Positions 31,586 through 41,840 are shown, counted from the stretch's first letter. The stretch: DNA of 64,000 nt from Pseudomonas sp. 8Z (GCF_902506535.1 NZ_LR733825.1:65206-129205), one strand, 5' to 3'. Notes: generated by a model not told the origin, from the sequence alone. Program-made: numbers and translations.

Positions 31586-31604
31586 ACTGTACCGAAACTG
31601 TACC
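31586..31604 (+). promoter_or_regulatory. Possible integrase arm-type sites, right end
   Basis: ACTGTACC appears at 31586-31593 and 31597-31604, upstream of the integrase start and 50 bases from the tRNA. Together with the similar pair at 19697-19715 they mark both ends of the element. They also overlap the expected integrase promoter, which would allow self-regulation. Confidence 0.5.
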
Positions 31605-31653
31605 ACTGGAGCGTGGGACTAAACCAAGCATTGCGCTAAGTTCTTGAAATTAA

Positions 31654-31729
31654 TGGTGCCCAGGGACGGAATCGAACCGCCGACACGGGGATTTTCAATC
31701 CCCTGCTCTACCGACTGAGCTACCTGGGC
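31654..31729 (-). tRNA. tRNA-Phe (GAA anticodon), integration site of the element
   Basis: A complete 76-base tRNA with encoded CCA on the minus strand: acceptor GCCCAGG/CCTGGGC, D-arm GCTCAGTCGGTAGAGC, anticodon arm GGGGA-TTGAAAA-TCCCC with GAA, and T-arm GGTTCGATTCC. Its 3' 46 bases serve as the attachment site, and integration has rebuilt the gene intact. Its former terminator now lies at 19487-19518. Confidence 0.97.
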
Positions 31730-31903
31730 CAACGGGGCGCTATTAGACGGATTTGAAGGATCAGTGTCAAGCGTGAGTTTGAAAAATATTTAATTATTTC
31801 GGGCGCTTAGGTTCGTGAGCGGGAAAAACGGGGAGGGTGAGCCGGGGTTGCGTGCATGGATATGCGGCGGTTGTCGCGGCTGAAGCCCCTCCCACGGCTG
31901 TCG

Positions 31904-32176
31904 TCACTCGCTGGGCGGGACGTAACCTTCGGCCAGGGCGTATTCCTCACCGGAGAGGAACTTGTCCATCTCGGCCTGGAGGAACTTGCGATCTTCGGCG
32001 TTCATCATGTTCAGGCGGCGCTCGTTGATCAGCATGGTCTGGTGTTTCTGCCACTCGTCCCAGGCTTGCTTGGAGACATTGTTGAAGATGTCTTCACCTT
32101 TGGGGCCGGGGTAGGGCGCGCGATCCAGGCCGGGCAGTTCCTGTTTGTATTTGCGGCACTGTACGATGCGGGTCAT
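31904..32176 (-). CDS. yggX: YggX-type Fe(2+)-trafficking protein
   Basis: The 90-residue protein ([20 protein letters not shown]) matches the YggX family, which helps protect and repair iron-sulfur proteins under oxidative stress. The conserved Cys near the N-terminus and the W-x-x-W-x-x-H-Q motif ([14 protein letters not shown]) are present. It overlaps the stop of mutY (ATGA), an arrangement also found in other Pseudomonas and enterobacteria. The pairing makes sense because MutY needs an iron-sulfur cluster. Confidence 0.95.
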   Translation of the reverse strand: MTRIVQCRKYKQELPGLDRAPYPGPKGEDIFNNVSKQAWDEWQKHQTMLINERRLNMMNAEDRKFLQAEMDKFLSGEEYALAEGYVPPSE

Positions 32177-33240
32177 GTCGGTTCTCCAGCGGTAATGGCT
32201 TGCGCCGCGCGTTTGAGCAGCTTCTTCACCGGGGCGGCGAGGCCCAGGCGCGGCGGGGTGGCGAGGTTATACCAGAGCCAGTCGGCCTCGGCCACGCGGC
32301 CGGGCTGCTCGTTGGCCTCGATCAGCCAGGGTTCGATGGCCAGTTGGAAGTGGCTGAAGGTATGGGTCAGGCCTTCCAGTTCGCGGCGCTCGCCGAGGCT
32401 TAACTGCTGTTGCCTGGCGAGGTCGTCGAGTTGGGCGAGATCGTCCAGTTCCGGCAGGCTCCATAGGCCGCCCCATAGCCCCGTGGCTGGGCGGCGATAG
32501 AGCAGGATGTCGCCTGCGTCATTGACTAGCAGTGGCATCAGTGTGCGTTTCTGCGGTAGTGCCTTGCGCGGCTTAGGCTCCGGGTAGCGGATTTCCAGGC
32601 CGAGCAGGTGCGCCTGGCAGCCGCTGCGCACCGGGCACAGCAGGCAGGTGGGTTTGCTGCGGGTGCACAAGGTGGCGCCGAGATCCATCATCGCCTGGGT
32701 GTAGTGGTTGACGCGCTCGTGTGGGGTCAGGCGCTCGGCCACGTCCCACAGTTGCTTGGCCACTTTCGGCTCGCCGGGGTAGCCCTCCTGCGCCACGTAG
32801 CGCGCCAGTACGCGCTTGACGTTGCCGTCGAGGATCGGTGCGCGCACGCCCATGCTCAGGCTGGCGATGGCGCCGGCGGTGGAGCGACCGATGCCGGGCA
32901 GTTCGCTGAGGGCTTCGACGCTGCGCGGAAATTCGCCGCCATGCTCACGCATGATGAGCTGCGCGGTTTTCTGCAGGTTGCGGGCGCGGGTGTAGTAGCC
33001 CAGACCTGTCCACAGGTGCAGCACTTCGTCTTCTGGCGCTTCGGCAAGGTCGCGCACCGTTGGTAGTGCGTCCATAAAACGGTCGAAATAGCCGAGTACG
33101 GTGCTGACCTGGGTTTGCTGCAGCATGATTTCCGAAACCCAGACGCGATACGGGGTGATGTTCTGCTGCCAGGGCAGATCCTTGCGCCCGTGCTGGTCGT
33201 ACCAGGCCAGCACGGCGCCGTTGAATTGCTCGGGGCTCAT
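32173..33240 (-). CDS. mutY: Adenine DNA glycosylase MutY
   Basis: The 355-residue protein removes adenine paired with 8-oxoguanine. Seen in order: catalytic Glu in [10 protein letters not shown], helix-hairpin-helix [14 protein letters not shown], catalytic Asp in [11 protein letters not shown], the [4Fe-4S] cysteines (C-x6-C-x2-C-x5-C in the [12 protein letters not shown] region), and a C-terminal NUDIX-like domain for 8-oxoG recognition. It is translationally coupled at both ends: its start overlaps the asmA stop, and its stop overlaps the yggX start. Confidence 0.97.
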   Translation of the reverse strand: MSPEQFNGAVLAWYDQHGRKDLPWQQNITPYRVWVSEIMLQQTQVSTVLGYFDRFMDALPTVRDLAEAPEDEVLHLWTGLGYYTRARNLQKTAQLIMREHGGEFPRSVEALSELPGIGRSTAGAIASLSMGVRAPILDGNVKRVLARYVAQEGYPGEPKVAKQLWDVAERLTPHERVNHYTQAMMDLGATLCTRSKPTCLLCPVRSGCQAHLLGLEIRYPEPKPRKALPQKRTLMPLLVNDAGDILLYRRPATGLWGGLWSLPELDDLAQLDDLARQQQLSLGERRELEGLTHTFSHFQLAIEPWLIEANEQPGRVAEADWLWYNLATPPRLGLAAPVKKLLKRAAQAITAGEPT

Positions 33241-35462
33241 CGGTTGAACAGGCCCTTGAGTGCGTCTTTCAGTTCCGGGCTGACCTTGTCGCCGAGTTTC
33301 TCTTCTAGCTTCTCGGTCAGCTTGTTACCGGCCAGGCGGGCGGCGATTTTGCCCATGCCGTCCTGATCCAGGCGGCAGGCCTTGGCTCCCATTTCCAGTG
33401 GGCCACGGCAGCGTAGCGGCCATTCGATGCCGACGTAGCGCTCGTTGACCTGGCAGGCGGGGTCGGGCATTTCGCGCTGATCGCCCTCGATGGTAATGCC
33501 GACCTTGTAGTCGAGGCCGAGCACGCGCAGGTCGAGATCACCTTCGCCGCTGACTGCCAGACCCGGCACCTGGGCGCGCAGGTCAGGGTTGCGTGCGACA
33601 CCATCACGTACGCTGAGGCTGCCCTTGAGTTCGCGGAAAGGGGTGTCCTTGCCGGTCGGCGGGTTGTTCAGCGTCTTGCGGTTGAGGGTGGCGATGCCGC
33701 GGCACAGTTGCTGTTCGAGGTTGGCATTGACCAGTACGCCATCGTTGATCAGGAAGCTGGCGTTGCCGTTGAGCGCTTCGACCCAGGCTTTCTGGCTGTT
33801 GCCGCGCGTGTTGAACTTGGCGTCCAGATCCAGCAAGCCGCGCAGGGGGGCGGGCTGCTCTTGCTTCTTGAGAAATGGCTCGATAGGGATGCGATTGAGT
33901 CGGCTTTCAAGGCTGATGATTGGCTCGATCTGGCGCACATCGATGCTGCCACTGCTGATGAAGTTGCCGCCTTGCAGTTTGCCGCGTGCCTCTTCCAGGG
34001 TGATCAGGCCACTTCGGCTGTTGGTTTTGAGATTGACGTCAGTGAACGTCTGCTTGTCGTAGATGAGCTGGCCCAGGCTCAGTGCCAGTTGCAGATCGAG
34101 GCTGCGCAGGCGGTCGACGGGCAATATCTGCTCGTCACTCCAGGCTTGCTGGGTGGGGGCATTGGGTAGTGGTGTGGTGCCGTTGGAGCCAGCGTCGGCG
34201 ATGCTTTCCTTGACCTCTGCCTGGCGGGCGGCGCCTGCGCTGTCCTTGCTCTTGGGCGGCAGGTAGCGGTCGAGGTCGAGCTTGTCGCCTTTGAGGTCGG
34301 CGCGCAGGGCCTGTTTGGCAAAGTCGGCAACGCCCAGGCTGCCGGTATAGCTGCTGCCGTCCAGTTTGAGGTCGAGGTTCTCCAGCATCAGCCCTTTGCT
34401 GGAGCCATTGAGGCGGCTGACCAGTTCGAACTGCTTGAGGCTGTTGGCGTCACGCATGGCCGGCAGCTCGACGCCGAGGCCGTCGAGAAAATCGCGCAGG
34501 TCGAGGGCGGCGATGGAGATGCCGCCGGCGAGCTTGGCGTCCTTGTCCAGTTCGCGCACCTTCAGCTCGCCTAGGGCGCGTAGCTGGTTGGCGGAGAGCT
34601 TGAGGCCATTCCATTCGGCGATGTTGGCCGCCTGGTCGAGCAGCAATTGGCCCTGAGCTGAGAAATTAACCGTCTTGCCTTTGAGTGGCTCGCCCGAGGC
34701 CTCGCCGGTGAGTTTAAGGTCTTCAAACTGGTAGCGCTTGAGGGCGCGGTCGAAACGTAGTGCGCCTTCGACTTCGCTGCGGGCGCGCAGGAGGGGTTGG
34801 TTGGTGCCGAAGAAGGCGCTGAATTTGACCGGGATGCTGGCGCCCTCGCGGATCGCACCGGTTTTCAGCTCGATGTTCTCGACGGTGAATTGCTGACCCT
34901 TCTGCGCGTCGTCGTAGTCAACGCGCGAATTGCTCAGGGTCAGGCTGTCGATATCCAACTTGAGCGGCTGACTGGCGGGCTTGCTGGGTTGCTCGGTGCT
35001 GGGGGCGTCGGCCACGGCAGGTTGTTCGCCGGGCTGCGGCGTGTCTGCGTTAGCCTTGGCTGGGCGGCCGACGCCCTCCCAGTTACCGTGCCCTTTGGCG
35101 TCGCGCTGCAGACTGAGGCTGAGGCCGTCGACACGTATGTCGCTCATCTGCACTTCCTTGCGTAGCAGCGGCATTACGCGTACCGACAAGCCAATCATGC
35201 GCAGATCGGCGAAAGGTTTGTCCGGTGTGTCGGCGCTGGCCAGGGTGGCGTCGGTCAGTTCCAGGCCGAGCCAGGGGAACAGGCTCCAGCCGATGTCGCC
35301 CTTGAGTTGCAGGTCGAGATTGGCCTTGTCGTGGGCGATCTGGCGAATCTCGTCCTTGTAGTCGTTGGGGTCGAACAGATGCGTAAGGGCGAATAACAGC
35401 GCCACTACGATCAGCAGCAATCCGAGAAGGAAGAGGCCCAGGATCTTGCCGAGCGCTTTCAT
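33237..35462 (-). CDS. AsmA family outer-membrane biogenesis protein
   Basis: The 741-residue protein has one N-terminal membrane helix (LGLFLLGLLLIVVALLFALTHLF) and a long beta-rich periplasmic part with the AsmA_2 C-terminal domain (NPDLRAQVPGLAVSGEGDLD). AsmA-like proteins are thought to bridge inner and outer membranes and move phospholipids. AAGGA precedes the ATG. It heads the asmA-mutY-yggX operon. Confidence 0.93.
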   Translation of the reverse strand: MKALGKILGLFLLGLLLIVVALLFALTHLFDPNDYKDEIRQIAHDKANLDLQLKGDIGWSLFPWLGLELTDATLASADTPDKPFADLRMIGLSVRVMPLLRKEVQMSDIRVDGLSLSLQRDAKGHGNWEGVGRPAKANADTPQPGEQPAVADAPSTEQPSKPASQPLKLDIDSLTLSNSRVDYDDAQKGQQFTVENIELKTGAIREGASIPVKFSAFFGTNQPLLRARSEVEGALRFDRALKRYQFEDLKLTGEASGEPLKGKTVNFSAQGQLLLDQAANIAEWNGLKLSANQLRALGELKVRELDKDAKLAGGISIAALDLRDFLDGLGVELPAMRDANSLKQFELVSRLNGSSKGLMLENLDLKLDGSSYTGSLGVADFAKQALRADLKGDKLDLDRYLPPKSKDSAGAARQAEVKESIADAGSNGTTPLPNAPTQQAWSDEQILPVDRLRSLDLQLALSLGQLIYDKQTFTDVNLKTNSRSGLITLEEARGKLQGGNFISSGSIDVRQIEPIISLESRLNRIPIEPFLKKQEQPAPLRGLLDLDAKFNTRGNSQKAWVEALNGNASFLINDGVLVNANLEQQLCRGIATLNRKTLNNPPTGKDTPFRELKGSLSVRDGVARNPDLRAQVPGLAVSGEGDLDLRVLGLDYKVGITIEGDQREMPDPACQVNERYVGIEWPLRCRGPLEMGAKACRLDQDGMGKIAARLAGNKLTEKLEEKLGDKVSPELKDALKGLFNR

Positions 35463-35886
35463 GGACGAGTCCTTGTTTCGATGGCTGGAATAAGGGGCGC
35501 CGAGTATAGCGTCACCGCGCTTCAGCGCCCCGCTCGCGAGTGATTTCCGGCAATCGATTGCCGGGCTAAGGGCAGTTTTTTGATTGAAATTTCACCCGGC
35601 GGTTCCGCTTCTGGATGCTGGTTGAGGGTGTTCGGGCAGGTGGCGGATTTGGGCTTTTTACTGAGCGTTGGCGGGTGGGTGTGCGGCTTTAGATTGATAC
35701 CGTCTATCATGTCATAGATTGAGGCTTTCGAAATTTGCCGAAATCGCGGCTAACGTGCAAAGAAATCTAAAAAAAATGCATGCAGCGCGGCGTTTTGTCG
35801 CGCCTTGGTGCTACTCTTTGCAAGCTTTGGCGCCGTTTAGCTGTCGCGTGCGCCTATTGTCTGCAACCATAAAAAGAGACTCTGCT
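35463..35886. other. Intergenic region between asmA and the OFA transporter gene
   Basis: These 424 bases contain no gene I can support. A small dyad, TCTAT-CATGTC-ATAGA, lies at 35703-35718 and might be an operator for the transporter gene. Promoter boxes are not obvious. Confidence 0.4.
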
Positions 35887-37545
35887 ATGACTGACGCGCT
35901 TGCATTGGACGGCGTCGCGGCGAAGCCTGCATTCCTCTCCAAGGAACGCATCATCGCCCGACCCGGCTTCAACCGCTGGCTGGTTCCGCCAGCCGCTCTG
36001 GCCATTCACCTGTGTATCGGCATGGCTTATGGCTTCTCGGTATTCTGGCTGCCGTTGTCCAAGGCGGTTGGTATCACCGCCGCCACGGCTTGTGCTCCAG
36101 GCATGGGGTTCTTCGAGCAGGTATTTGCCAGCAACTGTGACTGGCAGATCTCGATGCTCGGCTGGATCTATACCCTGTTCTTCGTCTTCCTCGGATGTTC
36201 GGCTGCCGTATGGGGTGGCTGGCTGGAACATGCCGGCCCGCGTAAGGCGGGTGTCGTTTCGGCTGTGTGCTGGTGCGGCGGTCTGCTGATTTCTGCGCTG
36301 GGCATCTACACCCACCAGATCTGGTTGTTGTGGCTGGGCTCTGGTGTGATTGGCGGTATCGGTCTCGGCCTGGGTTATATCTCGCCTGTCTCGACCCTGA
36401 TCAAGTGGTTCCCGGACAAGCGTGGCATGGCGACCGGCATGGCGATCATGGGCTTCGGCGGTGGTGCTATGGTCGGTGCGCCGCTGGCAGCGATGCTGAT
36501 GAACCATTTCGCTACCCCGGAAAGCGTTGGCGTCTGGCAGAGCTTCGTGGTCATCGCGGCGATCTACTTCATCTTCATGATGGGTGGCGCTCTGGCTTAC
36601 CGCGTGCCGCCGACCGGTTGGAAGCCGGCTGGCTGGACTGCACCTGCAGCCAAAGCCAATAACGCGATGATTACCAAAGGCCACGTGCACGTTAATACGG
36701 CGCTGAAAACTCCGCAGTTCTGGCTGGTCTGGGCTGTGCTGTGCCTGAACGTATCTGCCGGTATCGGCATCATCGGCATGGCTTCGCCGCTGTTGCAGGA
36801 AGTCTTCGCTGGCAAACTGATTGGCAACAACCTGAGCTTCAACCAGCTCGATGCCGGTCAACTTGCGCAGATTGCTGCTATCGCTGCCGGCTTTACGGGT
36901 CTGCTCAGTCTGTTCAACATCGGTGGTCGCTTCTTCTGGGCGTCCTTCTCCGATTTGATCGGCCGTAAGGCAACCTACTTTGTGTTCTTCGCTCTCGGCT
37001 TCGTGCTTTATGCGCTGGTGCCTTGGACGGGGCATCTGGGTAGCGTCGCTTTCTTCGTGTTCTGCTTCTGCTTGATTCTGTCGATGTATGGCGGCGGTTT
37101 CGCCACCGTTCCGGCTTACCTGGCGGATCTGTTCGGCACGCAGATGGTCGGTGCAATCCATGGTCGTCTGCTGACGGCATGGGCCTTTGCAGGCATCCTC
37201 GGTCCGGTGCTGGTCAACTACCTGCGCGAGTACCAGTTGAGCATCGGTGTGGAGAAGGCGGCCGCCTACGACATCACCCTGTACATCCTCGCCGGTCTGC
37301 TGGTGCTGGGCTTTATCTGCAATGCCATGGTGCGTCCAGTTGCGCAGAAGTACTTCATGACCGCAGAAGAGCTGGCCGCCGAACGCGCCCATGGCGAGAA
37401 GTCGGCACCAGCTACGAGCGAGCTGGAGTGGTCGGCTGATCCGTCGAGCAAGCCGCTGGTCATCGCTGCCTGGCTGGCGGTGGGTATTCCGCTGGCTTGG
37501 GGTGTGTGGATCACCCTGCAGAAGACCGTCGTACTGTTCCAGTAA
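35887..37545 (+). CDS. OFA-family MFS transporter (oxalate/formate antiporter type)
   Basis: Start chosen at ATG 35887, nine bases behind GAGA; upstream in-frame codons have no ribosome binding site. The 552-residue protein has about 12 membrane helices, with AIHLCIGMAYGFSVFWLPL in the first and the MFS loop GGRFFWASFSDLIGRKATY. OFA proteins exchange small organic acids; the substrate is not predictable here, and monocarboxylates such as pyruvate, lactate or oxalate are possible. A long extra loop (residues 65-85) with Cys pairs occurs in this subgroup. Confidence 0.88.
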   Translation: MTDALALDGVAAKPAFLSKERIIARPGFNRWLVPPAALAIHLCIGMAYGFSVFWLPLSKAVGITAATACAPGMGFFEQVFASNCDWQISMLGWIYTLFFVFLGCSAAVWGGWLEHAGPRKAGVVSAVCWCGGLLISALGIYTHQIWLLWLGSGVIGGIGLGLGYISPVSTLIKWFPDKRGMATGMAIMGFGGGAMVGAPLAAMLMNHFATPESVGVWQSFVVIAAIYFIFMMGGALAYRVPPTGWKPAGWTAPAAKANNAMITKGHVHVNTALKTPQFWLVWAVLCLNVSAGIGIIGMASPLLQEVFAGKLIGNNLSFNQLDAGQLAQIAAIAAGFTGLLSLFNIGGRFFWASFSDLIGRKATYFVFFALGFVLYALVPWTGHLGSVAFFVFCFCLILSMYGGGFATVPAYLADLFGTQMVGAIHGRLLTAWAFAGILGPVLVNYLREYQLSIGVEKAAAYDITLYILAGLLVLGFICNAMVRPVAQKYFMTAEELAAERAHGEKSAPATSELEWSADPSSKPLVIAAWLAVGIPLAWGVWITLQKTVVLFQ

Positions 37546-37559
37546 CCTCGATTCTTCGG

Positions 37560-37598
37560 AAAAGCCCGTACAGGCCTTGCGCCTGTGCGGGCTTTTTC
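37560..37598 (+). terminator. Rho-independent terminator after OFA transporter gene
   Basis: AAAGCCCGTACAGGC pairs with GCCTGTGCGGGCTTT around CTTGC and is followed by a T-tract. It separates the transporter gene from hisB. Confidence 0.9.
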
Positions 37599-37647
37599 GT
37601 TTCTGCCGTCCAGCCATCGCCGGTAGCCGTTGCGGGCGTGGCACGCC

Positions 37648-37653
37648 TATAAT
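37648..37653 (+). promoter_or_regulatory. -10 box of the his operon promoter
   Basis: A perfect TATAAT lies 38 bases before the hisB start. The expected -35 region (about 37624-37630) is poor, so activation or an extended context is likely. No attenuator peptide is evident. Confidence 0.5.
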
Positions 37654-37691
37654 ACTGGCCTTTTTCCGTTGGCAATTTCGTGGAGCTGGTG

Positions 37692-38285
37692 ATGGCCGAA
37701 CGTACGGCATCCGTCGAGCGCAACACCCTGGAAACCCAGATCAAGGTTTCGATCAACCTGGATGGCACTGGTAAGGCCAAATTCGATATTGGCGTGCCTT
37801 TTCTCGAGCATATGCTCGATCAGATTGCCCGCCACGGCCTGATTGACCTGGATATCTACTGCAAGGGTGACCTGCATATCGACGACCATCACACGGTGGA
37901 AGACGTCGGTATTACCCTTGGCCAGGCTTTTGCCAAAGCTGTCGGCGACAAGAAGGGCATGACTCGCTACGGCCATTCCTACGTGCCGCTGGACGAAGCG
38001 CTGTCGCGCGTGGTGATCGATTTCTCCGGTCGCCCAGGCCTGCAGATGCACGTGCCGTTCACTCGCGCTGTGGTCGGCGGCTTCGACGTCGACCTGTTCC
38101 AGGAATTCTTCCAGGGCTTCGTCAACCACGCCCAGGTCAGCCTGCATATCGACAACCTGCGTGGGCACAACACTCACCATCAGATCGAAACCGTGTTCAA
38201 GGCCTTCGGTCGTGCCCTGCGCATGGCCGTTGAGCTGGATCCGCGTATGGCCGGGCAGATGCCGTCGACCAAAGGAACCCTCTGA
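37692..38285 (+). CDS. hisB: Imidazoleglycerol-phosphate dehydratase HisB
   Basis: Start chosen at ATG 37692 (GGAG upstream). The 197-residue enzyme makes imidazole-acetol phosphate in histidine synthesis and binds manganese through the repeated His-rich motifs [11 protein letters not shown] and GHNTHHQIE. It is the single-function form without the phosphatase domain of enteric HisB. It overlaps hisH (TGATG) and begins the hisB-hisH-DUF2164-hisA-hisF cluster. Confidence 0.97.
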   Translation: MAERTASVERNTLETQIKVSINLDGTGKAKFDIGVPFLEHMLDQIARHGLIDLDIYCKGDLHIDDHHTVEDVGITLGQAFAKAVGDKKGMTRYGHSYVPLDEALSRVVIDFSGRPGLQMHVPFTRAVVGGFDVDLFQEFFQGFVNHAQVSLHIDNLRGHNTHHQIETVFKAFGRALRMAVELDPRMAGQMPSTKGTL

Positions 38286-38923
38286 TGCAGACCGTAGCCG
38301 TCATCGACTATGGCATGGGCAACCTGCACTCGGTGGCCAAGGCGCTGGAGCACGTCGGCGCTGGCCGCGTGCTGGTGACCTCGGATGCCAAGGTGATCCG
38401 CGAGGCCGACCGGGTGGTGTTCCCCGGCGTCGGCGCGATTCGTGACTGCATGGCCGAGATCAAGCGCCTGGGCTTCGATGAGCTGGTGCGCGAAGTCAGC
38501 GCCGACCGCCCGTTCCTCGGCATTTGCGTCGGCATGCAGGCCTTGCTTGAGCGCAGCGAGGAGAACGACGGGGTCGATTGCATCGGCCTGTTCCCCGGTC
38601 AGGTGCGCTTCTTCGGCAAGGATCTGAGTGAAGACGGCGAGCGCCTCAAGGTGCCGCACATGGGCTGGAACGAAGTGGCGCAGGCGGTCAAACACCCGCT
38701 GTGGCACGACATCCCGGATCATGCGCGCTTCTACTTCGTGCATAGCTATTACATCGAGGCCGGCAAGCCACAACAGGTGGTCGGTCGCGGTCACTATGGC
38801 AAGGACTTCGCTGCCGCGCTGGCGGATGGCTCGCGCTTCGCTGTGCAGTTCCACCCAGAGAAGAGCCATACCCATGGCCTGCAACTGCTGCAGAACTTCG
38901 TCGCCTGGGATGGCCGCTGGTAA
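38285..38923 (+). CDS. hisH: Imidazole glycerol phosphate synthase glutaminase subunit HisH
   Basis: The 212-residue class I glutamine amidotransferase supplies ammonia to HisF. The catalytic Cys is in [11 protein letters not shown]; the His-Glu pair is in [10 protein letters not shown]. It is full length and coupled to hisB by overlap. Its stop shares one base with the start of a small DUF2164 gene that separates it from hisA. Confidence 0.97.
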   Translation: MQTVAVIDYGMGNLHSVAKALEHVGAGRVLVTSDAKVIREADRVVFPGVGAIRDCMAEIKRLGFDELVREVSADRPFLGICVGMQALLERSEENDGVDCIGLFPGQVRFFGKDLSEDGERLKVPHMGWNEVAQAVKHPLWHDIPDHARFYFVHSYYIEAGKPQQVVGRGHYGKDFAAALADGSRFAVQFHPEKSHTHGLQLLQNFVAWDGRW

Positions 38924-39180
38924 TGGCCCGCACCAAGGTGCCGAGCCTGGCGCTGGAACCTGCTCAGGAGCAGGCCGCGCTACTGGTTTTGCAGCGCTTT
39001 CTTGATGAGCGCTTCGAGCTGAAGCTGGGCACCTTCGAGGTGCAGGAAGTGCTCGATCTGATCACCCGCGAGCTGGCACCGCACTACTACAACAAGGCGA
39101 TTCTCGACGTGCAGGCGCACCTGAAAGACAGGTTCGAGAGCATCGAGAGCGACCTTTGGGCACTCGAAAAAGGTAGCTGA
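38923..39180 (+). CDS. DUF2164 family protein inside the his cluster
   Basis: The 85-residue protein ([20 protein letters not shown]) has the DUF2164 pattern with LKLGTFEVQEVLDLITRELAPHYYNKAI. It overlaps the stop of hisH by one base, so it is translated together with the his genes. Its role is unknown; a direct part in histidine synthesis is not established. The family is common in Pseudomonas at this position. Confidence 0.85.
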   Translation: MARTKVPSLALEPAQEQAALLVLQRFLDERFELKLGTFEVQEVLDLITRELAPHYYNKAILDVQAHLKDRFESIESDLWALEKGS

Positions 39181-39218
39181 AGCGTCGTCGCTCGGCTGCA
39201 AGAGAAATGAATGCGCCT

Positions 39219-39249
39219 GCTTGCAGCTTGAGGCTTGCAGCTTGCCGCT
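39219..39249. repeat. Dispersed GCTTGCAGCTTG-type repeat
   Basis: GCTTGCAGCTTGAGG-CTTGCAGCTTGCCGCT is nearly identical, in inverted orientation, to 45443-45472. This looks like a dispersed intergenic repeat of the genome. It lies just before hisA and may affect mRNA stability. Confidence 0.6.
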
Positions 39250-39273
39250 CTTTTTGACGTTAGGAAAAAAGAC

Positions 39274-40011
39274 ATGCTGATTATCCCCGCTATCGACCTC
39301 AAGGACGGCGCCTGCGTACGTCTGCGCCAGGGTCGCATGGAAGACTCCACGGTATTCTCCGATGACCCGGTGAGCATGGCCGCCAAGTGGGTCGAGGGTG
39401 GCTGCCGTCGCCTGCACCTGGTCGACCTCAATGGCGCCTTCGAAGGGCAGCCGGTCAACGGCGAAGTGGTCACCGCTATCGCCAAACGCTACCCGAATCT
39501 GCCAATCCAGATCGGCGGCGGTATCCGTACCCTGGAAACCATCGAGCACTACGTGCGCGCTGGCGTCAGCTACGTGATCATCGGCACCAAGGCGGTGAAA
39601 GAGCCCGAGTTCGTCACCGAGGCGTGCAAGGCTTTTCCCGGCAAGGTCATCGTCGGTCTGGATGCCAAAGACGGTTTCGTCGCTACCGATGGCTGGGCTG
39701 AAGTGTCTAGCGTGCAGGCCACCGACTTGGCCAAGCGCTTCGAAGCAGACGGCGTGTCGGCCATCGTTTATACCGATATCGCCAAAGACGGCATGATGCA
39801 GGGCTGCAACGTCGAAGCCACCGCCGCGCTGGCCGCTGCCAGCAAGATTCCGGTGATTGCTTCCGGCGGCATCCACAATCTTGGCGATATCGAGAAGCTG
39901 CTGCTGGCGCGTTCGCCCGGTATCATCGGCGCCATCACCGGCCGTGCCATCTACGAAGGCACCCTGGATGTGGCCGAAGCGCAGGCCTTCTGCGATTCCT
40001 ACAAGGGTTAA
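39274..40011 (+). CDS. hisA: Phosphoribosylformimino-AICAR ribotide isomerase HisA
   Basis: Start chosen at ATG 39274 behind AGGA. The 245-residue TIM-barrel enzyme isomerises ProFAR to PRFAR. The catalytic Asp in [15 protein letters not shown] and the second Asp in [10 protein letters not shown], along with phosphate-binding GGI and GRAIYEG, are all present. It precedes hisF, its structural homologue. Confidence 0.97.
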   Translation: MLIIPAIDLKDGACVRLRQGRMEDSTVFSDDPVSMAAKWVEGGCRRLHLVDLNGAFEGQPVNGEVVTAIAKRYPNLPIQIGGGIRTLETIEHYVRAGVSYVIIGTKAVKEPEFVTEACKAFPGKVIVGLDAKDGFVATDGWAEVSSVQATDLAKRFEADGVSAIVYTDIAKDGMMQGCNVEATAALAAASKIPVIASGGIHNLGDIEKLLLARSPGIIGAITGRAIYEGTLDVAEAQAFCDSYKG

Positions 40012-40014
40012 ACC

Positions 40015-40079
40015 GTAGGGCGGGTGAAACCCGCCGCCACTGACGCAATCTTTATCGGTGGGTTGCACCCACCCTGCGG
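40015..40079. repeat. REP-like GTAGGGCGGGT inverted repeat before hisF
   Basis: GTAGGGCGGGT and ACCCACCCTGCGG form a loose stem with an inner hairpin. A related element with the same GTAGGGCGGGT start lies at 61386-61437. They belong to a dispersed intergenic repeat family. Confidence 0.6.
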
Positions 40080-40087
40080 AGCTCCGT

Positions 40088-40858
<771 letters not shown>

Positions 40859-41084
40859 CGCCGCATCGAGCAGGGGCATGCCAGGTGCCTCTGCTGCAGC
40901 CTTCCTCGCCTCTGTCGTAGAGCATGCCTGGTGCAAAAATTGCTGTGTGAACCGGCTCACGCTATGCAGCACTCGTTGGCCTGTTCGTGCCTATCTTGCT
41001 GGCAGTCTGCTAGCGAGCGCTGGGCGCTGATAGATATGGCGGGTATCCTCGTGCGATGTGCTTATGATCAATACGAGAAATACC

Positions 41085-41840
41085 ATGCTAAAACGCTTGC
41101 TGATAGTGCTGGGTGGCACTTTTATGGTGCTGGCTGGCGCTGCTCGCGCCGAGGTGAACCCATCTGAGCCATTGGTGCTACTGACCGAGAACTTCCCGCC
41201 ATACAACATGGCGACCAATGGCAAGAATTTCGCTCAGGATGCAAATATCAGTGGCATCGCTGTGGATGTGGTCAGGGAGATGTTCAAGCGCGCAGAGGTT
41301 AGCTATAGCTTGACCTTGCGTTTCCCCTGGGACCGTATCTACAAGCTGGCCCTGGAAAAACCGGGGCACGGCGTGTTCGTCACCGCGCGTTTGCCGGAGC
41401 GTGAGGCGCTGTTCAAGTGGGTCGGGCCTATCGGCCCGGATGATTGGGTGATGTTGGCCAAGGCTGGTAGCGCGTTGCGTATCGATACGTTGCAGCAGGC
41501 AGCTAAATACCGCATCGGAGCCTATAAGGGTGATGCTATTTCGCAGTACCTGACTGACAAGGGCATCGAGCACAGCACTTCGTTGCGTGATCAGGAAAAC
41601 GCTCGCAAGCTGGAATCTGGGCAAGTCGACTTGTGGGCGACAGGTGATCCTGCCGGGCGCTACCTGGCGAAGCAGGAAGGAGTCAGTGGTTTGAAAACGG
41701 TGCTGCGTTTCGACAGTGCCGAGCTTTATCTGGCGTTGAATCGTGAAACACCTGACGATCTCGTTGCCAAGCTGCAGGCAGCACTCGACAGCATGCGCAA
41801 GGAGGGCGTCATCGACGAAATTCAGGGGCGGTACTTATAA
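41085..41840 (+). CDS. Periplasmic substrate-binding protein, tandem copy 1
   Basis: Start chosen at ATG 41085, giving a signal peptide (MLKRLLIVLGGTFMVLAGAARA) and 251 residues, the same length as its neighbour. It is a family 3-type solute-binding protein (LTENFPPYNMA, GIAVDVVREMFKRA, LRFPWDRIYKLA). It lacks an adjacent permease or ATPase. The next gene is a paralogue with about half the residues in common by eye, so a tandem duplication is likely. The ligand is unknown. Confidence 0.85.
   Translation: MLKRLLIVLGGTFMVLAGAARAEVNPSEPLVLLTENFPPYNMATNGKNFAQDANISGIAVDVVREMFKRAEVSYSLTLRFPWDRIYKLALEKPGHGVFVTARLPEREALFKWVGPIGPDDWVMLAKAGSALRIDTLQQAAKYRIGAYKGDAISQYLTDKGIEHSTSLRDQENARKLESGQVDLWATGDPAGRYLAKQEGVSGLKTVLRFDSAELYLALNRETPDDLVAKLQAALDSMRKEGVIDEIQGRYL

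Larger units (their letters stand above)
19531..31699. mobile_element. 12.1-kb integrative element in tRNA-Phe with plasmid-like origin
   Basis: Direct repeats of 46 bp bound the element, and a tyrosine integrase lies next to the intact tRNA-Phe. Contents from left: DUF2971 protein, small genes, iteron array and AT-rich tract, small HTH protein, DotA/TraY-like secretion protein, structured palindromes, a second tyrosine recombinase, and cargo including a PD-(D/E)XK-like protein. There is no relaxase or recognised replication initiator. It looks like a plasmid-derived or satellite-like element able to integrate. Confidence 0.93.

Noticed and set aside
35854..37710. A 618-codon open frame on the minus strand opposite the OFA transporter gene
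   Set aside because: It is Arg/Gln/His-rich without domain features, and the plus-strand transporter has clear membrane helices and a ribosome binding site.
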